A DNA stretch of 64,000 bases from Sequoia sempervirens (GCA_007258455.2 VDFB02252616.1:119696552-119760551); one strand, 5' to 3'; shown: positions 1-12,868, counted from the first letter of the stretch. Numbers and translations: made by a program. The notes: generated by a model not told the origin, from the letters alone.

Positions 1-2680
1 TCAAAGTTTTCTACCCTTTTACACTTTGGTCTCTTAATCGACTTCGCCAATACAATGTAGGTCAAAAAATTTTGGTGTGTTTGGGTGTGAAACAGGACCA
101 TTCCTAGCATAAACCCACCCATCTAAATGTGTTGGAACTATTAGTTTTGTCACATGACAAACATAGAAAAATTTACACCCCCTTGCAACTTTACACTTCA
201 TGCATTTGACACTTTTTCCATCAACTGAAAACTTGACACCATGGGAAAATGCCTCATGTTGGCATATGACTTCTAGTATTTTCATTGATGGAAACCTCAA
301 TCATTGATCTAGTCTGCACTGTAGCATTTGACCATACCGAAAGACAAAGTAAAGAATAGGGTATACGGCTGAAGTTGAAACTGTTAGTCTATTTGCATTT
401 ACCAATTTACCAATTTGAACTGTGGATCTCAGGGAATGTCGATGGGTATCTGGAATATCTTATCCTTGAGTTCTATGTCATCACATCAAGTGGTGTATGA
501 GTTGGGAAATTTGGTTGTTTGATTTTTTGTTCAATAGTGCTAGAAGGTCGACTAAGTGAATATGGGATGTTGCGGATGTTCAAGGAAAAATTATTTGGAG
601 TATTTTCATATTGAAGATTTTTTTGGGTCCTCACTATGCTATGTCTGACTTTGGTGGATGCGCATTAAATTTTATTTATGATTTGAGCTGACAGTTGGTA
701 AATATTTTCTATTTTATTGAAGCTGACATATAGCGATTGAATCCTTGGTAGTGGAAATATATAAGAGATCGGTTATTTCATTTTGGTGTGTATTTGTGAT
801 TTTTTGATGTATTTAGTGAATGTTAGAAGGTCAGTTGAGCGATTATGCATAGTTTCACTTGTGCAATAAAGGATTTTGTGAAGCAAATTGAGACAGAACA
901 AAGCGAAGTGCATAATCAAATAGAAGGACCTGAATCTGATCCTTGAGCCTAATCAGAACTGTAATCAGGAATTTGTAGATGCTACTTTCTCAGTTTAGCC
1001 TTTTTGATGTAGTCCAAATCTTTGTAAGGAAGTGAGCCTTCCTAATTTTGAGTAGTGAGCTCTAGGGAGTGTGCCTGAATGCAAGTGAATTCCCATTTTA
1101 TAAAACACTTATATTTGATTACTCAAATAGTGGATTGACCTCCACCGTGGTTTTTCCCCTAACATGGTTTCCACGTAAAAATCCTTGTGTTATGGCATTG
1201 TGGCTTATTGTTTTATGTTCATGCATCTTTCTTTTGATTGAATGATCTAGGCACTTGAGAGATCAAATTAATAAAGTTAAAAATTGCACAACACCGATTC
1301 AACCCCCCCTCTCAATGTTTCTTGATTCCAACACCTCAGACATATCAAAAACTGAGAGAGGTCATTGTAGAGGGGCCCTATGTAATCCCATACCCTTAGG
1401 AAAACATTTTCTAAGTGACATGGTTTTTGAGTAATAGTTCGTCAAAGTTTGTTGTGCCTTTTCACTTTGGTCGCTTAAGAGACTGTCAGTACAATGTAGC
1501 TCAAACTATTTTAGTGTGTATGGGTGTGAAATAGGACCTTTTCTAGCATAAACCCACCCATCCAAACATGTTGGTACTATCAATTTGGTTGCATGATGAA
1601 CAAAACGAAAGTTACACCACCTTGCAACTATACACTACATGCATTTGATGTTTTTTCTATCAACTAAAAGTTCAACACCATGGGAAAATTCCTCAAAGAT
1701 ATCAAAAAATAAGAGGTTTATGAAGAGGGGCCCTATGTGATCTCCTACCATTAGAAAAATTATTTCTAAGTGACATGGATTTTGAGTAATAGCTCATCAA
1801 AGATTGTTGTCTTTTTCCACTTTGGTTTCTTATGAAAATTCATTGGTATAATGTAGCTCAAATTTTTTCAGCATGTTTGGGTGTGAAACAGGACCTTGCC
1901 TAGCATAAACCCACCCATCTAGACATTTTGGAACTATTGGTTTGGTCACATGACTAATAGAATGAAAGTTACACCACCTTGCAACTTTACAATGCATGCA
2001 TTTGACACTTTTTCCATCAACTGAAAACTTGACACCATAGACAAACACCTTTGAGGTATAAAAAAAAAGAGAGCTTATTGCAGAGGGGCCCTACATGATC
2101 CCTTACCCTTAGATGGAATGTTTCTAAGTGACCTAGTTTTTGAGTAATATCTTGTCAAAGATTGTTTTCTTTTTGCACTTTGGTCTCTTAAGAAACTTTG
2201 CTAATATAATGTAGATCAGACTGTTTTGACATGTTTGGGTGTGAAATAGGACCTTTCTTAGCATAAACCTACCCATCCAGAAATTTTGGAACTATGAGTT
2301 TGGTCACATGATGAATAGAATGAAAGCTACACCACCTTGCAACTTTACACTACATGCATCTAACACTTTTTTCATCAATTGAAAAACTCGACACCACAAA
2401 CAAACACCTCAAAGATATCAAAAACTAAGAGAGGTTATTGTAGAAGGGCCCTACATGATCTCATACAATCAGATAGAGTGTTTATAAGTGACATGGTTTC
2501 CAAGTAATAGCTTGTCAAAGATTGTTGTATTTTTTCACTTTGATCTCTTAAAAGGCTCCGCTAGTACAATGTAGCTCAAATTGTTTTGACATGTTTGGGT
2601 GTGAAACAAAACCTTTCCTAGCATACACCTACCCATTTGAACATGATGGAACTATCGATTTGGTCACACGACAAAAAAAG
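1..2680. repeat. Tandem array, ~355 bp unit, about 4.5 copies
   Basis: Units begin with TCAAAG at 1, 1442, 1797, 2155 and 2515, giving periods of 355-360 bp once the 1,077 bp insertion in the first unit is removed. The last copy breaks off near 2680, where it meets coiled-coil-like sequence. Read on the minus strand each unit encodes a similar peptide with GVKFSVDGKSVKCM, a C-x2-C-x5-C cluster and DGWVYAR. The frame is open in copy 1 (34-300) and copy 3 (1830-2048) and carries stops in copies 2 and 4. I do not recognise the peptide. The units could be amplified fragments of a gene or of an element's internal region. Confidence 0.85.
257..1333 (+). mobile_element. Solo LTR, Copia type
   Basis: The segment starts TGTTGG and ends CCAACA, and is flanked by a perfect 5 bp target site duplication CCTCA (252-256 and 1334-1338). 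Removing it and one TSD restores the 355 bp repeat unit. The end has the C-run followed by a short spacer and CCAACA (about 1301-1333) that is typical of plant Copia LTRs. It contains no coding region. The orientation comes from this C-rich 3' end. It is what LTR-LTR recombination leaves after loss of the internal region. Confidence 0.88.
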
Positions 2681-2840
2681 AAGAATCTACATATGCACCT
2701 TCCTCAACTTCTCAAGAGTAGGAAGAATTTCTTCATTGAATACATTATGTATCTCATTCATTTTGGTTTGCTTCTTTTTCAAGTGCTTTTAGAGAAAACT
2801 AACCTCCTTTTCATTGTGATAAAATCTTCTTCTTATCTTT
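2681..2840 (-). pseudogene. Coiled-coil coding fragment, left flank of element A
   Basis: On the minus strand this resembles the sequence at 14640-14760 (shared words such as NEEILP and LEK), so it belongs to the same Lys/Glu-rich repetitive coding sequence that lies on the other side of element A. It ends in the element's TSD TCTTT (2836-2840). The reading frame is broken. The parent gene is not recognised. Confidence 0.5.
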
Positions 2841-3973
2841 TGTGAGATAAGAGGGATTCACTACACATGGGTCTCTTCATTCTCAAGAGATCACCAGGGA
2901 ATGAACTTCCCTTATCTACCTTAATAATAAACATAATGAAGAAATGCTAAAGAAAATGTACTCAAGTTATGTTTCAGAGAAGACTACTTTAGATCCTGAG
3001 GGAGTGAAACTTTTGGATTTCCACCTCAGATAGAGGAGCTCTCAACCAAAAGATGACAGCATAGATTCAGGATGCCAACGTGGCGTTTTGTCATCTAAAT
3101 TGTGTGCTAGCGTTCTAAGCAACTAAAAAATTAGGCACTCAGGCGAGTAGAATAAAGCTTCACCTCCTAGCTCGCATCAAAGGTCTTCTGAATAGAATGA
3201 TCAAATCAAAATCTGGAACATAGAATAAAGCACAAGGAGAACTTAGAGAAGACTTACCTTCAATTGGATGTTGGGCCTTCACTCCAAGTTTTTCTTTGCA
3301 ACCTACACATAGAAGAATGAGGGGAAAAGGTTTGGGTTATATAGGGGTCTGCCTCAGGAGTAAAAATCGTACCACTAAGTAGTAAATGAACAAGTAGATA
3401 GGAAAGAGTAAGAGAAAGAGTGTTTTACCCACAAGCCTAGACCCTCTTTGGAGCACACAGATACACCATTGAGTGTTTGCTTGAGAGTTGTAGTTGTTGG
3501 AAGGACCTCAATCTGAAATAGATTTGCTTGTGAGAGTGTTGTTGTCAAGAATGAAGAGAACTCGAGTGAAAAGTATGTAGGCAGCCTAATTGAATGAATT
3601 GAACTCAAAAATGAGAGAAAATGAGGGGTTTTAATGCATGCAAGGGAAGCAAGGAGTTGTTACACCTGAAATCTGACTGTTAGGACACGTGTTGAGAGAG
3701 TCAAGATTCTAGATTCCCCATTTCAAACTCAAAAAACTACTAGGATGCTAGTGTGCCACACAGATGTCCGCGTGTTGCACAAGCATCTAAGGCCTAGATT
3801 TTTGAGAAACATGTAGTTAGGCTTTTGTTGCTCTGCCACTAGTCCATATGGGGTTAGAATTGTGAAATTCTGACTCATGGAATTTTTTTCATTAATGCTC
3901 TAAGGTATCAAAAATGCTAGGAAAAAGTGCAAAAATGTGGAATTTCTTGTAGGTGCAATTCTGCGACCTTACA
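2841..3973 (-). repeat. 3' LTR of element A
   Basis: It is the partner of 12882-14098, 1,133 bp long. On the minus strand it starts TGTAAGGTCG and ends TCTCACA. A polypurine tract adjoins its start. It is shorter than the 5' LTR by about 85 bp through small deletions. Confidence 0.9.
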
Positions 3974-3985
3974 TTTTTCCCCCAC
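3974..3985 (-). promoter_or_regulatory. Polypurine tract of element A
   Basis: The minus strand reads GTGGGGGAAAAA immediately before the TG of the 3' LTR, which is the expected plus-strand DNA priming site of reverse transcription. Confidence 0.8.
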
Positions 3986-4449
3986 TTTAGTGGGCTTGAT
4001 TTTGTGAAAAATCAGCCACTAAAGTAGAGAAGAAAAAATTTGACCCAAATTTGAATTTTATGGATTTGCATGCCAAGAAAAAGAGACCTAAGAGGCCGCT
4101 GAAGTTGAGCCAACCAGTACCAAAGGTTCCCCCAACAACTAACCTCAACAAACAGTGATAGAATGGTTATGAAAAATTGCACAAAGCTTTAACCCGCAAA
4201 ACTCAACTTTTAGGTTAGTTTCAAAAATTAGAAGAAGCTACAATGGAAAGAAGAATGATCAAGAAAAATATGATCAAGAGGTGACTATATTCCCCCTCTT
4301 GAGTTTTACCCCAGGTAGGTGGGGTAAATTTAGGAGAAACTGAGGAGCCACAAACTCCAGGAAAAATGGGCCCTAGGAGGCCTATATATACCTAGGTGGG
4401 CCCCTAGAAGGGTCATTTTCACTATTCATTTCAACCAAATTGTTGACTT

Positions 4450-6940
4450 TTGTGAGAGAAAAGTCAAAAAAAATTGAAGTAGGAGGGACTATGAGGTGCC
4501 TAGACTGGAGCAACTGAGGGAGAATATTATCGAGGGTCAGGAGGTGGACCAGGGAGGTCTCAAAACCCTATTGTTTGTGAATTTTACAACTTTTTCTAGG
4601 AATTTTTTTCTCGTCGAGCTATGCATGCATCTATTTTCCATGGTACTGTCCAAAATATACATTGGTGTCTAGGAGCCACAATGGAATCCCATCTCTGTTG
4701 TGGCATCCCAAGCATGCGCTAGCATCCTTAGGGCATCAATGGTGGATCGAGACATCTACACAGCACACAGAAATTTGCACAGTGTGTATAATTCTTAGCA
4801 AATTTTTTATCTTCAAATTGAAATTCCTTGTTCTGACTTAGAATTTTTTCTAGTTTTTATAGGACTATCTAGAGATTTGGGAGCATCCTGGAGGGTGAGC
4901 TTAATGACTAGTTTATGAGTAGAGGGATCAGCTCACTAGTGATGAGGTCACACACTTGGAGCAAGTCAATCTCTAGCATGCATTCACCATGCCAGAGATG
5001 CACTACCATGAGCGGATGCTTATAACCGTGATGGAGTAGTGGGATGCCACCACATCATATTTCCAGCTGCTGACTGGGGAGATGATGATCACACTAGAGG
5101 ATGTTTATCGGATCCTTGAACTACCCATCCACAAAAAATGGGTGGCTATCAATGACACCCTATTGATGCAGGAGCAAATAGAGGGAGTCCTATACTACTC
5201 GGGGTGGACAGATGGTAGTGACGGCACGGGCCAAATTTATACACATTGGTATGACTAGGTGCATACCACTGCACCACTACTACATTGAGTGATGGTCATG
5301 ATCGTTGCATTCGAGATCATTGTAGATAGGTGAGGCTCTCACCTGCATGGGAGCCTCATTCATACCATTAGGGAGATGGTAGAGCATATAACATTTTTTT
5401 CCTAAGGGCACAGTATGTTATCACACCTTTACTAGGAGAAGGGGTGGTACGCCCATTATAAGTACCCTAGTCTTACAATGTGCACACTTTTGCAAGTGTG
5501 GGCCTTCGCCCACATCATGTGCATAAGGTCAGTCAGTTTTATCCAACAATGACCATATCACATCGCCATGGTCCACTAGTATGATATTACGAGGCAATGG
5601 AGGCATGGAGATTTATAGTTTTGGTGCTTACAGTTTGATACTCTTGATTTGGACTGGGTCAGATGGAGACCCTATCAGATTTTTAGATGGGTAGATGATG
5701 GTGGGAATCTTAGGAACCTACAGTGGAAGCATTTTCTTGTAGGTCACTGTGATCATATCATTGTAACATACTATTGGATTCAGATAATGTAGTACCATGG
5801 TCGTTTCTAGACCATTCCTCCAGACGTGCCCACATACACTAGGGCTTACAGGAGCACAACTAGACTCGAGGATCGCCCCCACCCCATCATCATTAATCTT
5901 GTCCCCTTGGATGATGACAAGCCTAACCAAGATTTGTCACCCATAGTATCGAAAGATAATGTTGGGATCACTGCAAAATTCATAGGATGGTGGGATAGGT
6001 ACCATCCTTGTCCTGTGCTCGACAAGGGTATCTCTAGAGGGGATCCTAGCCCACAATTGGACATACCACCACTGACACTACAGGATAGGTAGAGAGGGTG
6101 ATAGCAGGCCGAGGAGGAGGAGAGGTCATAGGAGAAGGAGGCAAAATTGTAGAGGCCAAGGCACCGAAGAAGGTAAAACCCTCTAGTAGCTACCCCCATC
6201 TCATTAGTGCCACTATTACTTATTTCTATAGTGATGATGGCCTTGGCGGCATTTAGAGCAGTTGTCGATACTGGCGGTGTGGGTCCTAGTGTCGCTCCTC
6301 ACCCTGACCCCACATGATAGCCAAGGGACCTGAGTATACTGAGCATGTTATTTTTATTTTAGTACTATCAATTTTTCTTTGTTTATGATTTTACACATAT
6401 ATGCCATGTGATACTTATTTATCTCTTTCTTTTTGTGGTTGTAGAGGATGCACAGGGATGGACTAGGCTAATGGCTTAGTGCATATTAGAGGTGTCCCCT
6501 AACGTTCCAATTCAGGGGATGGTTCTCAAGGATTACAAGTAAGCATCTGCGGGGCAACATGCCCACATCTTCGAGCTGGTAGCACGTCTAAGGACTGCTT
6601 ACAAGGAGTGGGGTGCAAAGATTATACAACTCACTATAGAGGTGACCACCATTCGGGGGCAACACGACCAACTATCAAGGGAGATGTGGATGGCGCTTGA
6701 TGAGTGAGACATGGTTGTGATGAGGGCTGATGCTACCAAGCAAGTGCATGATTCCCTTTAAAGCCACCTCGATGACCTTGATGAGCTGAGACAGGTCCAA
6801 ATGATGATATTCTACTTGCAAGGAGAGAATAGGGGGATGTGGGTATCTTTATACACATCGTGCTCACATCAATCTTGATCCATGACCACTGTACAATCTC
6901 TCTCCAGACCACAATAGTAGCATCCAGAACCAAAGGGCTC
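4450..6940 (+). pseudogene. Antisense PMD gene of element A (broken)
   Basis: This plus-strand gene is antisense to pol and lies between integrase and the 3' LTR. From about 4990 a frame interrupted by stops encodes a plant mobile domain (aminotransferase-like, PMD family): YFQLLTGEMMITLEDVYRIL near 5060-5115, then ELPIH, and a later WVDDGGNLRNLQWKHFLVGH near 5690-5750. The clean stretch 5826-6092 is the C-terminal part. A tail to about 6940 keeps weak coding character. It is homologous to the PMD gene of element B. The PMD is shared by MAIN/MAIL-type plant proteins and by many transposon-borne genes. Its role in the element is unknown. Several in-frame stops make it non-functional. Confidence 0.7.
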
Positions 6941-7477
6941 TAGGAGCTATGCGCCATAGCCATAGGGACTCCTCATTATGTACACTAGTTTGTAGCGAGA
7001 GATATATTTTTGTAGATCATTTGTATAGACATATATTCATTAGCCACTCATTTTTGACAGTTTTGGCCCAATACATGTATATGAAATTTGATACATACAT
7101 GCATATATACCAAATTCAACATCATGGCATTGTGTATTTTTTATATATGTATGCTTCTTTATTTTCATGTATGTTGATGTAATGGATGGTATATGCTTAT
7201 ATGCATGTATGATTACAATAAATGCTAATATAATTTAATGAACACACATGGATGTATGTTAATTAAATACAATCATGATCTAATTGCCACAAAATATGTA
7301 ACATGATGCGTCGATACATAGCATAGTAGGACACATGTATGTACATTGTTCACACAAACACACACACATGGTTATATCATAACACAAATATTTTCATAAT
7401 GTGTTAATGAATAATGTCGACATATGTAGCGTTACTACCATTAATGAGAGACCACCACACATATGACATGTTGGACA
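6941..7477. other. Non-coding spacer, element A
   Basis: AT-rich sequence with many ATG/CAT/TATA runs between the PMD tail and the integrase stop. I see no coding content. The equivalent spacer of element B (19150-19560) has similar simple-sequence character. Confidence 0.5.
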
Positions 7478-8600
7478 CTACACATAATATCGATGGAGAT
7501 GTATCACGTTGATGGGATCTTTTAGAGGTGTTCCATCCATAGTAGATAATCTATAGGCACCTGAACCATACACAGAGACAACAATGTAAGTGCCTAACCA
7601 GTTAGGACTAAATCTCCTTCCTTGGTCAAGTGATGCATTTACATTTCTCTGACTCTCATAGAGAACCATATCTCCAAACTTAAACGTCTTAGGAAGGACA
7701 CTTTGATTATACTATCTTAACAATGATTGTTGATAAGCTTTCATATGGTCGAGGGCCTCTAATTAGCACTCATTGAGCATCTCTAGTTGATTCAAATGAT
7801 TAGCTTGATAGGGTTCATCGTCAATTAAACCCTTATGGGAAACTGACAAGGATGGAATTACCCAAAGGCATCATAACCTCAACACCATACAAAAGGTTGT
7901 AAGGTGTCGTTCCTATCGTTGTACAGAAGCTCATGCAATAGGCCCACAAAGCGTATGTTATTTGAATGTTCCAATCCTTACCATGATTATTAATTATTTT
8001 TCAAAGAATGAACTCAAGAGTCTTGTTGGACACTTCTTCTTGACCATTATATTGTAGATAGTACGAAGTAGAAAATATATGTTGAATGTGAAACTTCTCT
8101 AAGAACTACTTTACTTCCTTGTTCTTGAATTGTGTGCCATTGTCAGAAACAAGTGTAGCTGGAAATCCAAAATGAGAAAAAATGTTGTTCAAAAGAAAAC
8201 TACAAATAGCTTCAACATTTGTGGATCAAAGTGGAATAGCTTTGACCCATTTCGTGAAGTATTTCATAGTGGTAATGATAAAAGTATGCACCTTAGAAGA
8301 AGGAGGTGATATTTTTCCAATAATATCCAACCCCCATTTCGTAAATGGCTAAGGAGAGGTCTAATTATCCAACTCTTGTGCAGGTGCATGAATAAGATGA
8401 CTATGTTGTTGACATTGAAGGCTCTTTCTAAAAAAACCGAAGGAATCTTGTTCCATCATTTTCCAATAATACCCCATGTGCATTAGTTTCCTCACAAGGG
8501 ATTTCCCTCCAAAGTTCCCACCCTCGGAGCTTGAATGGGCTTCTTTAAGGATGAGGGGTATTTCCAATTTAGTGAAGCATCAGAGAAGCAAGCCATTATA
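7478..8600 (-). pseudogene. Integrase of element A
   Basis: This is the integrase, which joins the DNA copy to the host genome. The minus strand shows a zinc-binding region at 8361-8567 (GGKSLVRKLMHMGYYW, spaced C-x2-C), a DDE core with DNGTQFKN near 8135-8165, and a C-terminal part at 7478-7669 with FSPNWLGTYIV, YGSGAYRL and a terminal HLHRYYV, the usual end of Tat integrases. Stops and frameshifts interrupt it several times. The sequence from 8495 upstream has a second copy in contig 2. Confidence 0.85.
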
Positions 8601-8779
8601 ATATTTTCAATAGAGAACATTGGATAAAATAACATAATAGGCTGAAAGCTTTCATATACGAGTGTGATCATTCTTCGTCACATCATCGGGAAAGTTTCTA
8701 GTCTTTAGGTAATTGTAAATATTAGAAAACCATTCTCACAAGTCTATGTGAGAACACACAAAGTCATTTGATTGAAGTT

Positions 8780-9420
8780 GATTGGAAACTATAGGGGTTC
8801 GTAGGACCTAGACCAAAAAGTGGTATTCTTTTGAATCTTCATCTGAGGGTACCATGGAAGCAGTGCTTTCTATGGCATCTGCATGTCTATTCTCTCTTCT
8901 ATGGATATTTTCTATCATGAAAGAAGAGAACCGATTGAGCAAGGATAAAGCAAGGTCTTGATATCAAGACAACGTACTTTTCTTAGATCGATAGGCTCCC
9001 ATAATCTAGTTCACAATGAGTTCAAGATAACCCAATATATGAAGATGTTTTATCCTTAGTACAATCATGGCATGCAAACTAGAAATGAGTGCTTTGTACT
9101 CGGTGATGTTGTTAGTGCAAGGGAAATCCAATCGAAAGGAGAGAGGGATCAGTTTATCTTCGGGTGACATCAAAACAACACCTATCCTAGAACCAATCTA
9201 ACATATCGACCCATCAAAGTAAATTTTCCATTCAAGGTCATGGTTAACAACAAAAATGTTCTCATTAGGAAATAGATCCAATCCCAGGAAGGAGTGAGAT
9301 GAGGGAGTGTCTGCCAATTGATCAGAAACTGCTTGACCCTTTACTGACTTCTGAGTAATGAACTTTATGTCAAACTCAAAGAGTAACATTACCCATTTTG
9401 CTAACCTCCCAGTAAGTTCG
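8780..9420 (-). pseudogene. Second RNase H (aRNH-like) of element A
   Basis: A YFDGS start lies near 9198-9215 on the minus strand. It is followed by an ITEY-type motif, LHATIVLRIKHLHILG-like sequence and a late RREN(R)-x-ADAIE motif near 8880-8920, the order seen in the additional RNase H that Tat elements acquired. The upstream ORF 9198-9389 is the linker before it. The frame is interrupted. The copy at 34722-35456 in contig 2 is better preserved. Confidence 0.72.
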
Positions 9421-10640
9421 GCATTAGAGAATAAATGCTTCGAAAGGTCACTTGCATTTTAGCATGGAGAAGGTAATTCCTTAACTTCTATGCAGCAAAG
9501 ACAAGACCAAGGAAATTCCTTTCCATGGAAGAGTAATGAGTTTCTTTTTTGATCAGAACATAGTTAATGTAGTAGACCGCTCTTTCTTTCCCAACATCAT
9601 CATACTAGGCCAAGAAAGCTGCTAAAGCATATGGTGATGCTATGAGGTAAAGTAGAAAGGGTCTATCTTGCATAGTTGGCATTAATGCAAGAGGATTAGC
9701 CAAATAGGATTTGATTGACTCAAAAGCTTTCTGGCACTCTTCATCCCATATGAAGCAAACATATTTCTTTAATAGATGAGTGAAGGGAAGAGTACGATCA
9801 ACCAACTGAGATATGAATATATGAATTTCTTGAATTTTCCCTTGTAAGCTTTGCAATTCAATAATATTCTTGGGTAGAGGCATATTAACAATAGCATAAA
9901 TCTTATTTGTTTCAACTTCAATCTCATAGTGAGAAACTATGAAACCCAAAAGTTTTTTCGGTGTCCACATCGAAGACGCACTTAAGGGGATTGAGTTTTA
10001 TCTTATAGAGTCAAATCCTTTCAAGAATGAGATGAAGGTTCTTTACATGATCTTGATGAGTTATAGATTTTGCCAAGATGTCATCAACATAATCCTCTAG
10101 AATCTTATGAATGAAATCATGAAATATCTGGGTCATTTCCCATTGGTAAGTTTCTCCTACATTCTTTAACCCAAAGGGCATGACCACATAACAAAAGGTA
10201 CCCTAAGGGGTAGTGAAGGTTGTCTTTTATTGATCTTCTAGATTAATACAGATCTAATTGTAACCCAAGAAACCATCCATAAAAGATAACAATGCATGGC
10301 TTGCAGTCAAATTCAAAATCATATCTATATTAGGTAGTGTAAAATCATCCTTTAGAGAAGCCTTATTAAGATCACGAAATTCAATACATATACAAATACA
10401 ACCATTAGGTTTACTAGTAACAACTATATTCAAGATCCAAGGTGAGTAGTCGATTGGACAGATAAAGCCTACTTTTAACAACTTCTCTATCTTAGTCTTA
10501 ACCATCAACACCACCCTGGTATTGATCTTTCAAATTTTTCTCTTGACTAGCTTAGCGTTGGGACATAGGATGATATTATGAACCACTATAGACTCATCAA
10601 TGCCAGGCATATCCTCATACGTCTAAGAAAAGATATCAGG
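9421..10640 (-). pseudogene. Reverse transcriptase and first RNase H of element A
   Basis: It copies element RNA into DNA. On the minus strand, 10254-10514 holds the RT N-terminal part (VGFICPIDYSPW, FRDLNKASLKDDF, LLSFMDGF). The catalytic YVDDI is readable near 10081-10098. 9605-9970 holds the RT connection (KKLLGFIVSH, LQSLQGKIQ) running into the first RNase H region, with AFESIKSYLANP. Stops separate the blocks, so no continuous polyprotein is made. Confidence 0.88.
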
Positions 10641-10913
10641 GTGTGAATGTAAGAGATCAAAATGTTCATCTACTTCTTCTAAAGAAAGAAACTTCTCGAT
10701 CTTAATCACTTTTTTAGAAGACTTAGAATCCATGGAGATCTCAGGAGTATCTCCTTTAAGGAGAGAACTACTATCTTCAAGATGCGACAATGGAACATCA
10801 TTACAACCATTAGATATAGGGTCATACTCATCAATACTCAAGATAGATTCTCTAAAGTACACTTGTTCATGCAGGTAATATGGGAATCGTCTCTTGTGAT
10901 GAAAGGGAGGCAA
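10623..10913 (-). pseudogene. PR-RT linker of element A
   Basis: A 96-codon open stretch lies between protease and RT, ending in HPDIFS. The contig 2 copy continues into a WTYEDMPSID motif, which normally stands just before the RT in plant Ty3/gypsy polyproteins. Acidic and serine-rich, with no catalytic domain. Confidence 0.7.
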
Positions 10914-11168
10914 AGGGGCCTAGGGACCTAGGAATTACTCAAGTGCTTCATCTAAAGAGAAGACATCCAAAGGGATTTTCTCAGCCTACCCACTATCCTC
11001 TATCAATTCAAGATGGAACAAACTCAATGTTTTGACCAAAATCATATTAACACTCGACCAAGGTTTCTACTTATATTGTTGGATAAAGCATCCCAAACCT
11101 AGATAGTTCTTTCATGGCTTAAACTAGATAGGGACTTGAATTCCTTGCTCGATACACCCCAAGCCCTT

Positions 11169-12300
11169 CTACCCATAGCCATATAGAGAGGTGAGTTCAT
11201 TTCCAAAACCATAATGAGTTTTCAAAAATTTGGGAGGTGACAGCTCTACGTAGAGGGTTTCGTTCCACCAATGAACATAAAACGCATCCACAAGAGCACT
11301 CTCACCTTCTTCACTTGGTTCACAAATGTTAACTTCCTTTGCAAGAGTGGGACTACTCTCCTCGGTAGAGGAAGAACTTTTCTCCTGAATAGGATTACAT
11401 TTCTCTTCCTTAATGAGAGTGTCATCCATCTTCTCATTAGAGACATTCAAAAACTCTATACAAGCAAGACTCACTCCATATTCTACAATGAAGAATTCAG
11501 AGAATTCTAGAGAACCCCAATCATCACCAAATAAAGTGTTTGACTTAGAAAAATAAGGAGAAGACAAGGAGAACTTAATACTTTCTGCTTTAGGTGATTC
11601 ATCTTTAATGGAGTTTGCTTCAGCGACAACCTCCATAGAGGGTATCGTCGAGGAACACACCATAGCATTAGTGGTTAAGGATGGAATACAATTCTTAAGA
11701 GTGGAGATGACTGAAGCCCAACTGGTAGTCGCTAGCTCACAACGGTGAATGGATTTTGGATCATCTTTAACTGTGACCACCTGATTATTTGTGAAAAAAA
11801 TTAAGGGACTTTGTAAGGTAGAAGTTACAACACCCATAGCATGAATCCAGGGTCTCCCCAAAAGAATATTATAAAGTAAAGGGCCAGGCATCACATAAAC
11901 CAAAGTAGGTAAGGTAAGGGGACCTAGCTGCAAAGGCAGTATTATTGTTCGTAGAGCTTGACGGCCAGTTTTATCAAACCCATGAATGTAGAAGGAAGAA
12001 GAAGCTAGAGAAGATGAATCAACATTAATCTTAGGTAGTAGGTCGATACTACAAATGTTGAGAGTTGAACCGGTGTCAATGAGAGAATGCCTAATATTGA
12101 TATTATTAACATTAATTATAATCATCAAAGGGTCTGCTTGCTTCTGCACATCCAGAGGTGGGAGTTCTTGCAGATGGAATGTGATATTCAGTGAATATAC
12201 TTGAATATGAGACAACAATGTATTAACATTCATAGGCCTAGCAAAGGCAAGCAAGAGGATTTTCTTTAAGTATTCCTAAAGCATCTCTTTATAAACTGGG
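11169..12300 (-). pseudogene. Aspartic protease region of element A
   Basis: This 361-codon open frame on the minus strand is the best preserved part of the element. The retropepsin motif SLIDTGSTLNIC stands near residue 60, with ILLGRPWIHAMG near residue 132, both hallmarks of Tat-type proteases that process Gag-Pol. A long acidic, serine-rich tail follows, with the conserved word HWWNETLYVEL at its end. The preceding region keeps the linker that usually joins Gag to protease. The contig 2 copy (31797-32942) is 381 codons and about 90% identical in protein. Confidence 0.9.
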
Positions 12301-12334
12301 GTGGTTTGAAGCAAATCTCAAAATGAGATCTTAG

Positions 12335-12868
12335 CTAGAGTAACATGAAGTTTCTCAACAAGATCATAATCATCTGGTGCTTTAATTGTAGGTTTAGGTG
12401 TTGAAGGAAGACTTGGATGAGAAGGTGATAAAGAAGTAGGAACTTGAGTGGGTTGAGACATAGGAACACGAGGTTGTTGATCTGAGTTCTTTTTTTTCTT
12501 CTTGTATTATATGTGTGCCCAACAACATCGTAAGGAGTGGGGTTGGTAGCTTTTACGAACATTGTATATAAGTTCAAAAAATCATTTCGACATAAAATTC
12601 CATAGACGGAATGATCCTCCCCAAAAGAAGGGTCATTTGGGGTCACACAAATGATGGGTTTCTTAGGGGTTGGAGGAGCCATAAAGACCACAACTACATT
12701 GAATGACTTCCTAACTTGCAGAGAGGAAGTTTTCTCAGAAGATTTGTGAATGGAGGGCACTTCTAAGAAGTAATCTAGAGTGTCATCTAGCATATCAAAA
12801 TCCTCCTTAGAGAAATTGTTATCATAAATATGAAAACATTGTAGAAATAGATCTAACATGTTCATGTT
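12335..12868 (-). pseudogene. N-terminal ORF of element A, no Gag domain seen
   Basis: A 176-codon frame starts ATGAACATG directly after the primer-binding region. It begins MNMLDLFLQCF and contains a basic NTRRKKRTQ stretch, where an A-run appears to shift the frame towards the protease frame. Only about 610 bp separate its start from the protease ORF. I see neither the Retrotrans_gag core (compare 48007-48360 of element B) nor a CCHC knuckle. Either Gag was deleted or this is a shortened derivative that needs Gag in trans. Confidence 0.6.

Noticed and set aside
3375..3608. 77-codon minus-strand frame in the element A 3' LTR
   Set aside because: It lies entirely in the LTR and is not kept in the other LTR copies.
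11271..11510. Plus-strand open frame inside the element A protease region (and its partner 32601-32897)
   Set aside because: It is the antisense shadow of the long acidic protease tail; no independent motif.
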